Below, in pieces: positions 23,826-35,426 of a stretch of DNA of 58,718 bases. Source of the stretch: Cruorifilaria tuberocauda (Eukaryota; Nematoda; Chromadorea; Rhabditida; Onchocercidae); assembly GCA_013365365.1 (NCBI GenBank), contig JABVXU010000351.1, positions 1 through 58,718 on the forward strand. Reading direction: 5' to 3'. Positions within the stretch are counted from its first letter, which is position 1. Each line of letters begins with the position of its first letter. Position numbers and translations under genes: made by a program. The notes under the pieces are model-generated. The model made no database searches, was not told the origin of the DNA, and saw only the letters and a program-made list of their open reading frames with translations.

Positions 23826-24816
23826 CATCAAAAACTTCAGGTAAATTATCTAGTTTATAAAATGTGTTTCCTTCTTTGTTTCTTTCTTTTGAGAAAACTC
23901 TTTTAATAGTGAATTCATTTTTTCGCATTCAACTTGAACCAAATAAGATGAAAAACTCAAATAACTGATGTGAAGAAGGAAGTAAATGTTCAAAGAGACA
24001 AAAAGAGAAACAGAAATGAAATTTATGGAAGGTTATCCTGAATAAGGAAATCGGGAAACAAAATCTCAATTAATCAAATAGCTATTACGCAATTAAAACA
24101 ATTCGGTTATTTGTAAAAATACGATTGACAAGTGGTTTAGTCCTTCTTACTGATTGATTCCTCGGATTTCATTTCAAGAGCAGTAAAATCAATAATTAAA
24201 AAACCGTATCACTATTCCACTTTCAACCGTACCATCGAATTTTCTCAATTTATTTTTCAGCTTAAACGGAATCATCCGATAAGCGGTAAATGTAAGAAAT
24301 ATTTTAAAAGACGAAAAATCACTCCTGCGTCCCTTTATATTTTTCAATTTCTTCATTTTTTCCATCCTAAAATTTGGCAGGTTTTAATTTTTATAAAAGA
24401 ATTCCATTGATTTCAGTACTTTTATTTATAATAACTGAAGGTAGAAAGTGAGAAATCAAGAGAGAAATGAGATAAAATCTGAAAACAATCTTAGCATAAA
24501 GATTTTTTTATCCTATTTACTAATTACATATCACATGCTATATTTCATTGATGCAAAATATTTAAACCTATGCTAACTTTCATCTATTTTCAATTTTCTT
24601 ATCTTCTAAAATTAAATTGATCACAGTTACTGATAAAACATGTAAATAAAATCACTGATTGATGAGGAATTGATTGTTATATCCCAAATGTTTCAATAAT
24701 TTATTGTTTATTTCATTTTTTAATAATTCAGCAAGTTTTATTCACATTTAAAAGTGAAACTATTCCATGGAATCCTACATTTCACAACGCTAAGAGAGCC
24801 ATCGGATAGGAATATT

Positions 24817-24865
24817 GGTCATTTCAAGTTCGCTGGTCATTTCAGTATAAAATTAGGTCATTTCA
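24817..24865. repeat. Three direct copies of GGTCATTTCA
   Basis: The decamer GGTCATTTCA is present at 24817-24826, 24835-24844 and 24856-24865, and a related GGTCAAAT follows at about 24916. The copies produce a GHF peptide echo in one plus frame. They may be binding sites (GGTCA core) or a short minisatellite. Confidence 0.5.
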
Positions 24866-25564
24866 TATCTTTCAGCCACTTAAATACAATAACTATAGTG
24901 ATAAGCAATAGTATTGGTCAAATTGCGATTACTGATCTTCCTTAGTTTCCACTATGAAGGTTTGTTTTTTCCACCTTTCATTAATTCATTTCTGAACTTA
25001 TCAATTAAGCAGAATTCATCAATTTCAAATCAAAGTATAATATCACAATTATATTTCCAAATATTAACTGTTAAAAATGAGTTATCATTATTATCCTTCA
25101 GTTGAAAAATAAAAAAATCTGGATTATTTTTTATATCACTGCTTTTAAACAGAATTTCGTTTTCGAATCTATTCATTTGACTATGTTCTCAACATAATTT
25201 AAACGACTAATTAATTATCAGATTAGACTCAGCCATTAAGCAATGAAAACAACAAAATTGTTCATCCACTCTAATTTTTGTATCTAAGATTTCCTAGTTT
25301 ATCTTTCTAGATTGAGAAATAATTAATTAATTGACAACTAGCCAGTTACTGGATTCTGATGATAGTCCATTTAATGACTGATAAAAGACTATTTATTTAA
25401 ATCATACTCAAATTTGTTGAGAGAAATTAAAAAATTGAAATTGAAAGCAAATCGAGGAAAGGTTAACTTGAATTAAAAGAATTTATTAGTAAAAAAAAAT
25501 AATGGAAATATCAGAAAAATGAAGTACAATTCGTATGGGAATGAAATTCAGTGAGAGTGAAATT

Positions 25565-25657
25565 TAAGCTTAAATTCCCCTCAACCCCACTATTCCTTGT
25601 TTTCTTTTGTATTATACTGTTGTTTTGTCATCATCATTCTATGATATCATTATCACT
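25565..25657 (+). repeat. Dispersed repeat, copy A
   Basis: About 93 bases starting TAAGCTTAAATTCCC and continuing through TTGTTTTCTTTT to TATGATAT closely match 30277-30370 by eye. This is an unclassified interspersed element with no coding capacity. Confidence 0.65.
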
Positions 25658-28600
25658 AAGGTAAATCTTAATTTTTCCCATAATCAGCTGATCAAAAATA
25701 ATCTCTTTCAAGAGCACAATGTAATAAACATTATCGGTCACAGATTACAAAAGAAATTATGAGAATTTCCCCCATACAGTTCTTCCTGTTTCATGTTCGA
25801 ATTTCAAAATTTCTCACAGTTTCTTTTATACTTTCAATCAATACGACTTATCGCATTGTATTATAGAAACAGAGTTCACCGGAAAAGCGGATTTTATTGA
25901 ATTTAACAAACTCATTTCAGAATTTATATTCAAGTCAGTGTCAAAAAGTGTTCTTATCATAATCAGCAAGGCTTTTCTACTCTCCGAACACTAGAAAGCT
26001 TCACTGATAAAAATATAATTACTAGCACTTCTGATTTATCGTTCTCTAAAAGGAATTATGTTATCTATAAAATCTTATTGGAATTACAAATATATATATA
26101 GGAAAAATATTTTCATTTTGCTTAAAATGTGAAAGATCATTAATTCGATTTGAAAATATAAATTTGTACCTAAAAACGTAATAATTCCGTGAAAAAAGTC
26201 AAAATTAAGCGTAATTGAGCAGAAAAGACATTTCAAACATAGGAAAATACCTTCATGAAATAAAGATAAGTAAATGAGAAAAGATTTGCTGATCATTCTT
26301 CAGTATTTCATATCCCTAAATGATTTTTATAATTTTGAATACGTCGGAATGAAGTTTCTTTTTTGGTTAATAATCAGTGATAGATTAATTTCATCATTTG
26401 AATATTTATTTGGTATTCATTTTGATAGCGAAAATAAGCATCAATAAATGAAAATTTAATATTTTGCTAATTTTTAGTTGGATACTTCTCAATTATTTTA
26501 TTAAGAAAATGAAAATATTAATATTTTGCTACTAGTTTCCTTTTAAAATATCAAGTATTTAAATGAAATGTTTTGAAAAATTTTCTCAAACTTTCTTGGC
26601 TGATTACCTGTCTCGTTGCCTCATTATCTATTATCAATCTGGTATGTAATGATAATCAAAGTGATAAGTATTCATGTCGTTCATCGTTTAATTTCATTTC
26701 AATGGCATACTTCCGTACTTCATCAAATGATTTCGCGAAATTCATTGAGGAAATATTTGAAAAATCAAATTAGAACTTCAGAATTTCTAATTGAACATGG
26801 AAATACTTGAAATTTTTTGTAAATTACACTTATGAAAATTCATTATTCTTTTTTCCCAACGCGATTAACTTCTTTATCAAGCACTATTGTGATAAGAAAA
26901 TGATAAAAGAATTTTGACTTTATAGTTCTATTGAAAGCAGATTATGCATAGCCAAATGAAATTGCATTATGTGATACTTTTGCGCTTGTGGCGCCTTTGT
27001 GTCCTTCAACGCTTGCACTAAATGATTCTATTCTTACAATAAAAAATTATCTCATAGAATTGAATAAATTTTAGAAATCCTTGTTTATAAACATTCGTTA
27101 CGATATTTCCAAAATAGTTTCGTTAAATTGTTTAAATTTATTTCTGTGAAAGTTTCGAAATGTCTTCAAATTAGTTTTTCGCAATCAATTTCATCTAAGC
27201 AAAATATATTTGTGAATCTGAAATTGTAGAAAATTAAATTTGTCGAGCAGAAAAAAGCCAATAAAATTTTAATGAGAATTTTTCTAAATTAAAATTTTCA
27301 ATGATTACTTTACCCCTCTTTTTTTCTCCAGACATATGATTTGCTTATTTTAACACTAAAAAATACCAATGTCAAGAGAATCTCGTTTTGTATTACACTC
27401 ATGATAAAATATTACTCATGATAAATAGGTTATCCACAGGTGAAAAGGTCATTAGTGATGAAATGTCACGGTAGGATATGAGTTACGTCGTTTATCATAC
27501 CTTTTCTCCCTCGTTATTTCCATCATTGTGCAGTATGATAATGACGAAATCACACTTTATCAGTTCGTATCGGTCGGACAAGTATTCTCTTCTGATGGCG
27601 AAACTCGAAATTAATTATTTCCATGCACTTCATTAAAATAAGAAGTTCAAAGTAAGCGATTATCAGTTCTTATCATTTCCCATCATAGTCGTAATATCAC
27701 AAGTCACAGTATGCAAAACACGTCGTCATCGTCTAGACAATGTTTTTTGAAATATGTGGTTGTTTTTTAGTTTACATATATGTCTGCTACATATAATCAA
27801 GTAATTATTGTCAAAATAAAATATTCAAGTCGTTAAGCCTTAAGTAAATCATAAATTATCTTAACTTTGATTTTCTGAACTATAAGTGTTATATAGTTTT
27901 GTATGATTAATGTCTTACGATTACAAATTTCTAAAGTAATGAATCCAATTTTGAATTTACTAAATATCATTTCAAGTTTCCCTCAATTTACATTAATATA
28001 AATAAAAGTAAAATTTTGCGATAACTTTTTGCCCCAAGTTCTCCTTCGTATTTTCCTAACTCTATTATGGACGCATGTGATGTTAACTTGAGTTAATTTT
28101 TAATGGTCCCTTCTTCCCACAACATTTTATCAATACTGTCTGATGAAGCGACGGTGGAGAATGAAGTCGAGAACAAATGCATGTGTATAATTTTGTCGGT
28201 CTCGATGACCTCGAATTTTGTTTTATGATAACTGATATGATGAAAAAAGGAAGACAAGCTGTCTGCTGATAATATTACGGTATCTTTGATATTGTGAAAC
28301 AAAAACTTTGACGTGAAGAAAGCTTAGCGTCCACTCCCGACATATCAGTTGAAGGAAGTATCTTTCGAGAATGATCAACTAACCTTCATATCTCATAGCA
28401 TATTCTTCTCAGCTACAATTGTATAAAAGTTGATTTGAAAATTACCTTAAAATGAAATTGATAACTGATCACTTCCATATTTGTAATCATAATTACACGA
28501 GAATATGTGATTGAAAATTTTCTCGATGAAATAATTTTGATTTTGAAGTTGATTGATTTGAGATCCATTGGAGTAATGAAATGCGTCAAGATGAGGTAGA

Positions 28601-30276
28601 AAGAATCAACTGAAGTATAACTTTATTCTCATATAACTGCTTCACTTAAAATTTCAAAATTGTTAATGAAAATTCATTCAGTGAAGAATGCGAAAAAGCT
28701 TAATCTTTAAAATATATAATAATTCTCAGCTTACTGATATTTCCTCATTCTGCTTTTGTAATAGATGTATTTTTACCCCGGTGAATAACTAATTATGCAG
28801 TAAAATCAATGCACTAAGTTGAAACAAGCTAATATCAGTAAAACTGATTATATTAGTAATTTGATCTAAAGTAATAACAGAAAAGCTGTCACTCGATGCC
28901 TTAAGTTATTTTTTCGGGGCTTAAACTGTGATGGAATAGAAGTGATTTTTGAAGCAATAAATCATAGATCAATCCTATATTGTTGAAATTAATAACCCCA
29001 AAAAAGTTTTTATAAAGAGAAAGTTTTAAGAAAAGTTGGGAGAAAATATATTTTTAACAATTAATATGTTACTAATTTTACAAATTTTTTTTCGCGAACT
29101 TTAAAAATATCATGGGATTTTTGAAAAAGTTCAATTCTATGACGAAATTTTTTAATGGAAATTAGAGAAATTAAAACTAATTTGCACAACTGAATTTTGA
29201 AATTGTTAAGGAAGCATTTTTACAATTGTTTCAGAGAAATTTTAATGTTATTTCAGTTTACTTTTTTAAATTTTAATCAACTAATAGCAATTCCATAGCA
29301 CTCTTATCAGTTCTCCTATTTCCATGAAAATGAAAGAGTGACGTAATAAGCTAGTGCTAATTATATCTCTTCTACAATCAGCATTGGTATTAGTGATGGA
29401 TGATGGAATTTAAAAAGTAATAGAGAATGAATGGAATATTTCCTGAAATATTTCATTGAGAAAATAAAAAATTATTGAATTTGATTATATTCATTGTTTT
29501 AATGAAATCATCTAATCAATAAAATGAACATGTTAAATGGATATTTTATAAGGATATTATTTGTATGTATGAAGTGAAGATATTACACGATAGAATGAGA
29601 AAATTCAAAAGTTCATATCGCAATATAATCTGAATGCTCTAGAATGTTCTTTCGAAATGCTATTTTAGTAATTTATATTTGATATAGACAAAATATGCTT
29701 CGAATGGAATCATGAAATAGTTTAAAATGCTTTTCCTCGATGAAATGACAAGAATAAGTAGAAAATATTAAAGGAAATGATAAGTATCACAAGTAAATCT
29801 TCCACAGAAATACGATCAAAATGAAAACTTTTTGAAAAGCTAATTGAAATTACCGTAATGCTAGCATTCATTTTCACGTTTATTCATTCTTTTTTATTTA
29901 AAAATTACTCACAAATTATCAAACATCAATCTTTTAATATCAAAATCAGTTATCATTTCCTGCTTTTCTGCATTCTCCTTTACCAAATTATAACATTATC
30001 TTAGTATTTTAATAACTTTCAATAGTTCATTCAAAAAGGAAATGATGTTGATTTCATTCTGGTGCAAGTTTTGTCATTTATGTATCCAAATTTACCGTAT
30101 TTATCGTTTTGTCTACTGTATTTTGGTAATCATGTGCAAGTTACTATAATATAAAAAGCTGATTTGTACAATGCCAAAATATCTATAGTACTCTCTCTGA
30201 ATTATCCCTTGGCTTAAAATAACCAAGAGTCGTTAAACTCTTAACGCTTATTTATCTTCATGTTTACTAAAATTTC

Positions 30277-30370
30277 TAAGCTTAAATTCCCTTCAACACT
30301 TCTACTCTTTGTTTTCTTTTCTATTATATTATTATTTTGTTAACATGATTTTATGATATTATTATTTATC
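30277..30370 (+). repeat. Dispersed repeat, copy B
   Basis: Second copy of the element at 25565-25657, in the same orientation and about 4.7 kb away. Both lie in the gene-poor stretch upstream of the collagen gene. Confidence 0.65.
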
Positions 30371-30794
30371 AAATAATTATCATAAGATAAGTTAGAAAGA
30401 CGAACCTCTCATTCATCAATTCCTCCGTTTGTAAGACATTTGGCAACAATTTGTGTTCTTGAAAAACATTTCCTTTTTCCAATCAATCCTTTGAGCCACC
30501 TAAAAGTGAATTTTGTAAAATTTATTAAGTTGATTTAATTTAACTAGAAACTATATTTACAATATACATTTTATTCTTTAAAAAACACAGCAAAGATTGT
30601 TTTTCAAAAATTAAAATTTTTTTATATCTTATGATATTAACAAATTTATTTTATTTTAAATGTTATATCATTGAAGATATCATTTTCAAAGTTCTTTAAA
30701 ATTTAATTCTGAAAAAATTGAAGTTTGGATCTGATTGCATTACATAATTTAATTATTACAGATTGCATTCATTGGTAATGACGATCGTTTTATC

Positions 30795-32593
30795 ATGCTT
30801 GGCTTGATAACCGTAGCAACATCATTGCTGACTGTATTCGCTCTGTTGTTAACAGTTACAGTGATACAACGTAAAACGAATTTAACGCAGTTAGAAGTGG
30901 AACTACGTGCCGAATCATTTAAGGTCTTCAAAAATTAGAAATAAACAATCGATACGATTACTTTTCAATTCATATTACTTTAATTACATGATAACACTTG
31001 AAAGGAAATACCAATGGTAATGCTTGAGTCTGACGTTGTTACGTTAAGCATTTCTTATTTACAGTTAGCCAATTTCAATTTGGGATTTTATCAATTCATG
31101 CATTGAATAAATAAGAAGCTAGCTCTTGAACTGATCTGATCATTTGAGTTGAGTTTTAATTTAGCTTTCTCTCACACCATCTATATGGTGAAATTTTAGG
31201 ATATAAAGATTAATTAAAATAAATTAGTGGTGTAAAATCAACCTACCATCATCGTCTTTACGGACTTCGATAGATTTATTGATTAAAACAGATAAGCATT
31301 TTTAGAGGAAATCATCCGCACTATGGATTGAAATAAAGCATGCAAAACAGATCACTGGACAGAATACACGTTTAGTACGACAAGCTAATATGTTTGTTGA
31401 AACGGTCGAACGGTGTGCTAGTGAGTATTACGCATATGCTACGTGAAGATTGATTTTTTATTGCGAATTTCGTTTATGAAAAGTTTGTTGGTAATAATAG
31501 TTTAAATTTAGAATGCATGCGTCTCATGTGTCCAGTGGGTGAACCTGGACTCGTCGGATTACCCGGAGTTGATGGGGTTCCAGGTACACCAGGAGAAATG
31601 GGACTACCTGGTATTGATGGTGAAGATATCATGGCTGAACCACTTTTATTCAATCTCCCATGTGCTATTTGCCCGGCTGGACCACCTGGTATGCGTGGTT
31701 CACAAGGAGAACGTGGCCAAATGGGTCCACCCGGTACTCCTGGTGCTTCCGGTCAGTTTCTGTATATCTTTTTAAATAGAAAATTCAAGGTTGTGGCAAA
31801 AAAAGGTACGAAAGAATTCTGACTTCTATCAAATCTTGAGCGTTTTGTGTAACATATTGAAATTGAACGGAAATTTCATGTAGTTTCAGGTCGACCTGGT
31901 AAACCAGGCGAAGATGGGCTCATTGGACACGGTGGGCAGGTTGGACCAAGGGGAGAGCAAGGACCAGTTGGACCTCCAGGGGTAGCTGGTGATGACGGTT
32001 TCGGTTCGTTTAATAATAGTATATTTTATTTTAAAAGTATTTCCAAGGTAGCTTGCTTTCTTCAATTATAACCAGAAATACTTAAATTCTTAAATAGACC
32101 TAAAATATGTCATAGCGGTCGGTAATGAGTTTAAGTGAAATTTATCACTTGAATGATTTGTTTCTTTCTGATATCATCACTTAATTAAATTTCAGCTGGT
32201 GTTGGTATAAAAGGACCGAAAGGTATGCCTGGACCTATGGGTTCTAAAGGACCACAGGGTATGCCAGGTCGACGATCCAATATTCCCGGCAAACAAGGAG
32301 AGCAAGGATCAATTGGTTTACCTGGACAACAGGGAAATGTGAATAATAAGCTATTTTTCCTCCTTGTGTCTTCTTTTTTAACTTTATATTATATTTGTTA
32401 ATTAATTTGTTTTTAGAGAGGTGCTTACGGTGAGAAAGGACCGTGGGGTCCACCAGGAGAAGCCGGAATGCCGGCATTGTACTGTCCATCAGATTGCGGA
32501 GTCTCGAAAATCCTTGCACCATTTTCAGTTGGTTTTCCTATGGATCTAACTGATTCTTCCGATACTTATACAGAAAATATAAATTCTAAATGA
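30795..32593 (+). CDS. Cuticle collagen
   Basis: Six exons, 30795-30923, 31306-31420, 31512-31751, 31890-32003, 32196-32338 and 32417-32593, give 305 residues, the usual size of a nematode cuticle collagen. The order is: an N-terminal hydrophobic segment (~2-24); the non-helical region with the conserved S..LW.E block and an RLVR subtilisin-like processing site; a cysteine cluster (C..C....C); Gly-X-Y block 1; an interruption with CAIC; two longer Gly-X-Y blocks with a one-residue slip (GVGIKG) and an RRSNIP break; then CPSDCGV and a Ser/Thr/Asp-rich tail. Chains trimerise in the ER, are secreted by the hypodermis and are crosslinked into the cuticle. The start was chosen for family length. 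The frame is open back to an acceptor at 30760-30761, which may be the spliced-leader site. AATAAA is at 32645. Confidence 0.93.
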
Positions 32594-32650
32594 AGTAAAA
32601 ATCATTGAGGCTTCTTGTTAAGCGCATATTTTCACCTATAAAATAATAAA

Positions 32651-35420
32651 AGTATTGTTTTTTTATATAAAATTAAGAAACAGTTAACTTTATGAAATCA
32701 TCCGATATTAAATGTAGTTTGTTTTTTTTTCATAAAGTTGGTAAGTATTTATCTTTGTGAAATTATTTATTTCGTTGTGCAAGTTTAATGATTTACCCTT
32801 GTATGAAATCTTGTCGGTAGGAATGATATGATGATATATACCAGAAGATATTCAACTCAATAATCTAAATAATTTAAAGCAAATCAATCCATTGAAGCCT
32901 GATTATTCTTGAAAAGATATGATTTGTAGATATTTTTTTTTTAAAAAGTCTTTCGTTAATGAAATAACAAATTTTTGACAAGTATTCGAAATTTTAGTGA
33001 AAGTTCAGAAATATCATAAATTCAATTTGTGTAAAAAAGTTTAACTCATTTACGTCACTGCGATTTCAAAAAAAAACTGAAAAGTCACTTAAAAATAACT
33101 TTTTGTCGTATCCATTAGATGGAAAAGAATGAGCAGCAGACGTATGGCCATAGATTATGCATGAAAAATATTTCATACTTCAAAAATTCATGCTTCAAAG
33201 AGCAGAATTTCAGAAAAAAGGCAGTTTCGAAAAAAATATTTGGTCACTTTCAAAATTAAACTTTCTAAAAATAACTAATAATTTGGAATATTGAAAATAA
33301 TTAATCGTGATTTCTTTCTTTACAACTTTTGAATAAATTCGATTTCAAAAATTTATACTTTATCAGGACTTTAAAAAAAAGAGAAATTAGCTTTAAGGAA
33401 GAAAAAACAAGCATTGAATTATTTCAAATATCACTACTAAAATTACGCTTTCCGGTTAATAAAATAAAACGTCCCCGAAAATTTTTCTCTTATAAAACAT
33501 ATTCCAAATTTCTTCAATATGTAAACTTCTGAGACAAAAAAAAATTATGAAAAAGAAAGGAAATAACGATTATGGATGCTTTATTAAATTATATAACTTT
33601 CTGATGATTTTAAGGATGAATCATCGTTATAATTACAATTTATTTTTATGTATTATACTGCCATTGATTATATTTGCTTAATGTTAATTACAGTTATTGT
33701 GTTGCTAAGTTAGTAATTGTTATTAAGGCTTTAATTTTGGACGGAACTTTTAGAAGTCTGTTTGAAGATTGTTAAAAAGAAATAATGATCATTATTATTA
33801 TTAGAAGTAGAAGCAGTAGTAGTAGTAGTAGTGGCCTTATTACACTAACTCAAATTATTATCCTCAACTCTTATATTTGAAAAAGCAGCAGGGAGCCATT
33901 CCTTTAATCCCACTAAGCTCTAAAATTGCGTAAGCGTAAATGTGTACCGTAAGGGTAAAGGAATGGTACTGTTCATCTATCTGTACAATGGTAATTATCT
34001 CCCTGTCTTGTTTCTCCCTCTCTCTCTCCCTCTTTCTTTCTCCCTCTCTTTTTATCCCTTTTACACTATGATGACAAAGAATAAATTCTTTAGTAGTCCT
34101 CAAAAGATGCTTATTTTACTCCTTTAATATCGATCGACCACCTACGCTTACCTTTATTATTGAGGTGACTTTTGCAACATTTCTTTTCGACAGAATTCTA
34201 ATGATATTTTGAATTTGAACTTAGAAAACAAAATGAATAGACGAACAAGCTAATATAATCAGATATTACTTACGTAAATAATAAATCCAATAAATACAAA
34301 TAAATACAAATGAAAAATGATAGATGAAAGTTCATAGAATTGTTCGAAAATTCAATTTCATGGAGTAATGCTATTTAATCTATCTTACTATCAATTGTTG
34401 TCCTCAATCCATACATTTACATACCTATTGTTTAGACTAATATACGGTAACTTCTTATTTAATCAAATAGAAATTCTCTAAATTATTTGACAAATTGATA
34501 TTTTTTAATCCTAAAAAATATACTATTGTACCGGATGAAAATTAAAGTTGCCAGTTAGCCAAGATAAGTTATTTTAATAAAATCTTTAATAAAGTATATG
34601 AATAATCAGAAATGTTAAATTTCATTATTTACACGAATAGTATGAAAAAATTACAAGAAATAATGTATAATAATAATATCCTAAATTACAGGAAATAATG
34701 TACATAAATAATATCCTGGAAATATAAATAATTTCTAGCGTTTCTAGACCTAAAGTGAATAAAAGATATTTCAGACCTAAGAATTTTAAAGTAATTTCCC
34801 TAATTTAGTGAGAATAGAAAAAAAGAAAATTAAAAAAACATAGATTTCCTGAAATATCGCAAAACATTTATATTTCATCTATTTTTTCACGCTTTTAAAA
34901 AATAAAATGAATAGATGCGTAAATAGCTCAATAAGAAACTGAGGAATTAAACGATTATTGATTACATTTTCGATAATCAAAGGTAAATTTCATCATACCA
35001 TGCGTTTCTTTTTTGAGAAAATAAAACTTTTCTGTTTCGGATTACTTCAAAATGATTGTTTAAAAAAATTTTGAAGAAGAAAAACTACAACTGGATTACT
35101 AGAAAAATCGTTACGAATGTCGAACAGGCAGATAGATGTAAGAATAACCTTCAAGAATGAAGTTTAATAATGATATGACCGTCATATTGGTCTGACCTTC
35201 AGAAGAAAAATTGTATCCTCCCAATCGAGGTCAAGTTGATAGGTTAAGTTTGACAATTTAGGCCTATGTCAGATGAGTGATTAGATGGAACAAATGTCAT
35301 GTTCTTCGAATTTTGATAAATCATCTGCTTGTTTGTTTGTTTGTTTTTGATGTAACTAGCAGAAAGCAACACGTTTCCTACAACGTGTAATTCAGAAAGA
35401 CATTTGCTTCGAAGAAACAA
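32651..35420. other. Convergent intergenic region
   Basis: This lies between the plus-strand collagen and the 3' end of the minus-strand gene. It contains simple-sequence DNA: an (AGT)n run near 33810-33831, a CT-rich tract near 34008-34058 and a TTTG run at about 35328-35346. Frames at 33329 and 33864 look random. No gene seen. Confidence 0.55.
34005..34060. repeat. Polypyrimidine (CT-rich) low-complexity tract
   Basis: A run of CTCTCTCCCTC/TTTCTTTC-type sequence about 50 bases long in the convergent intergenic region. It is simple-sequence DNA. Confidence 0.8.
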
Positions 35421-35426
35421 TTTATT

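Larger units (their letters stand above)
23580..30760. other. ~7 kb stretch without a convincing gene
   Basis: No set of exons with consistent phases was found. Short frames near 24754, 26573 and 28093 (minus) lack supporting splice partners. The stretch does contain two clusters of AGGTCA-type hexamers (23727-23825 and 24817-24865) and one copy of a dispersed repeat at each of 25565 and 30277. It may hold regulatory DNA of the collagen gene or of the polyQ gene, but this cannot be shown from sequence alone. Confidence 0.45.

Noticed and set aside
26573..26773. Plus-strand frame with a signal-peptide-like start
   Set aside because: The apparent start is TTG; the real ATGs nearby are in other frames that stop early, and no acceptor or donor supports an exon.
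28093..28302. Minus-strand 69-codon ORF in the gene-poor stretch
   Set aside because: It has an ATG and reasonable composition, but no acceptor, no partner exon and no recognised motif; left out for lack of support.
33329..33532. Plus-strand 67-codon Lys/Phe-rich frame downstream of the collagen
   Set aside because: Composition is what random AT-rich DNA gives, and it lacks splice sites.
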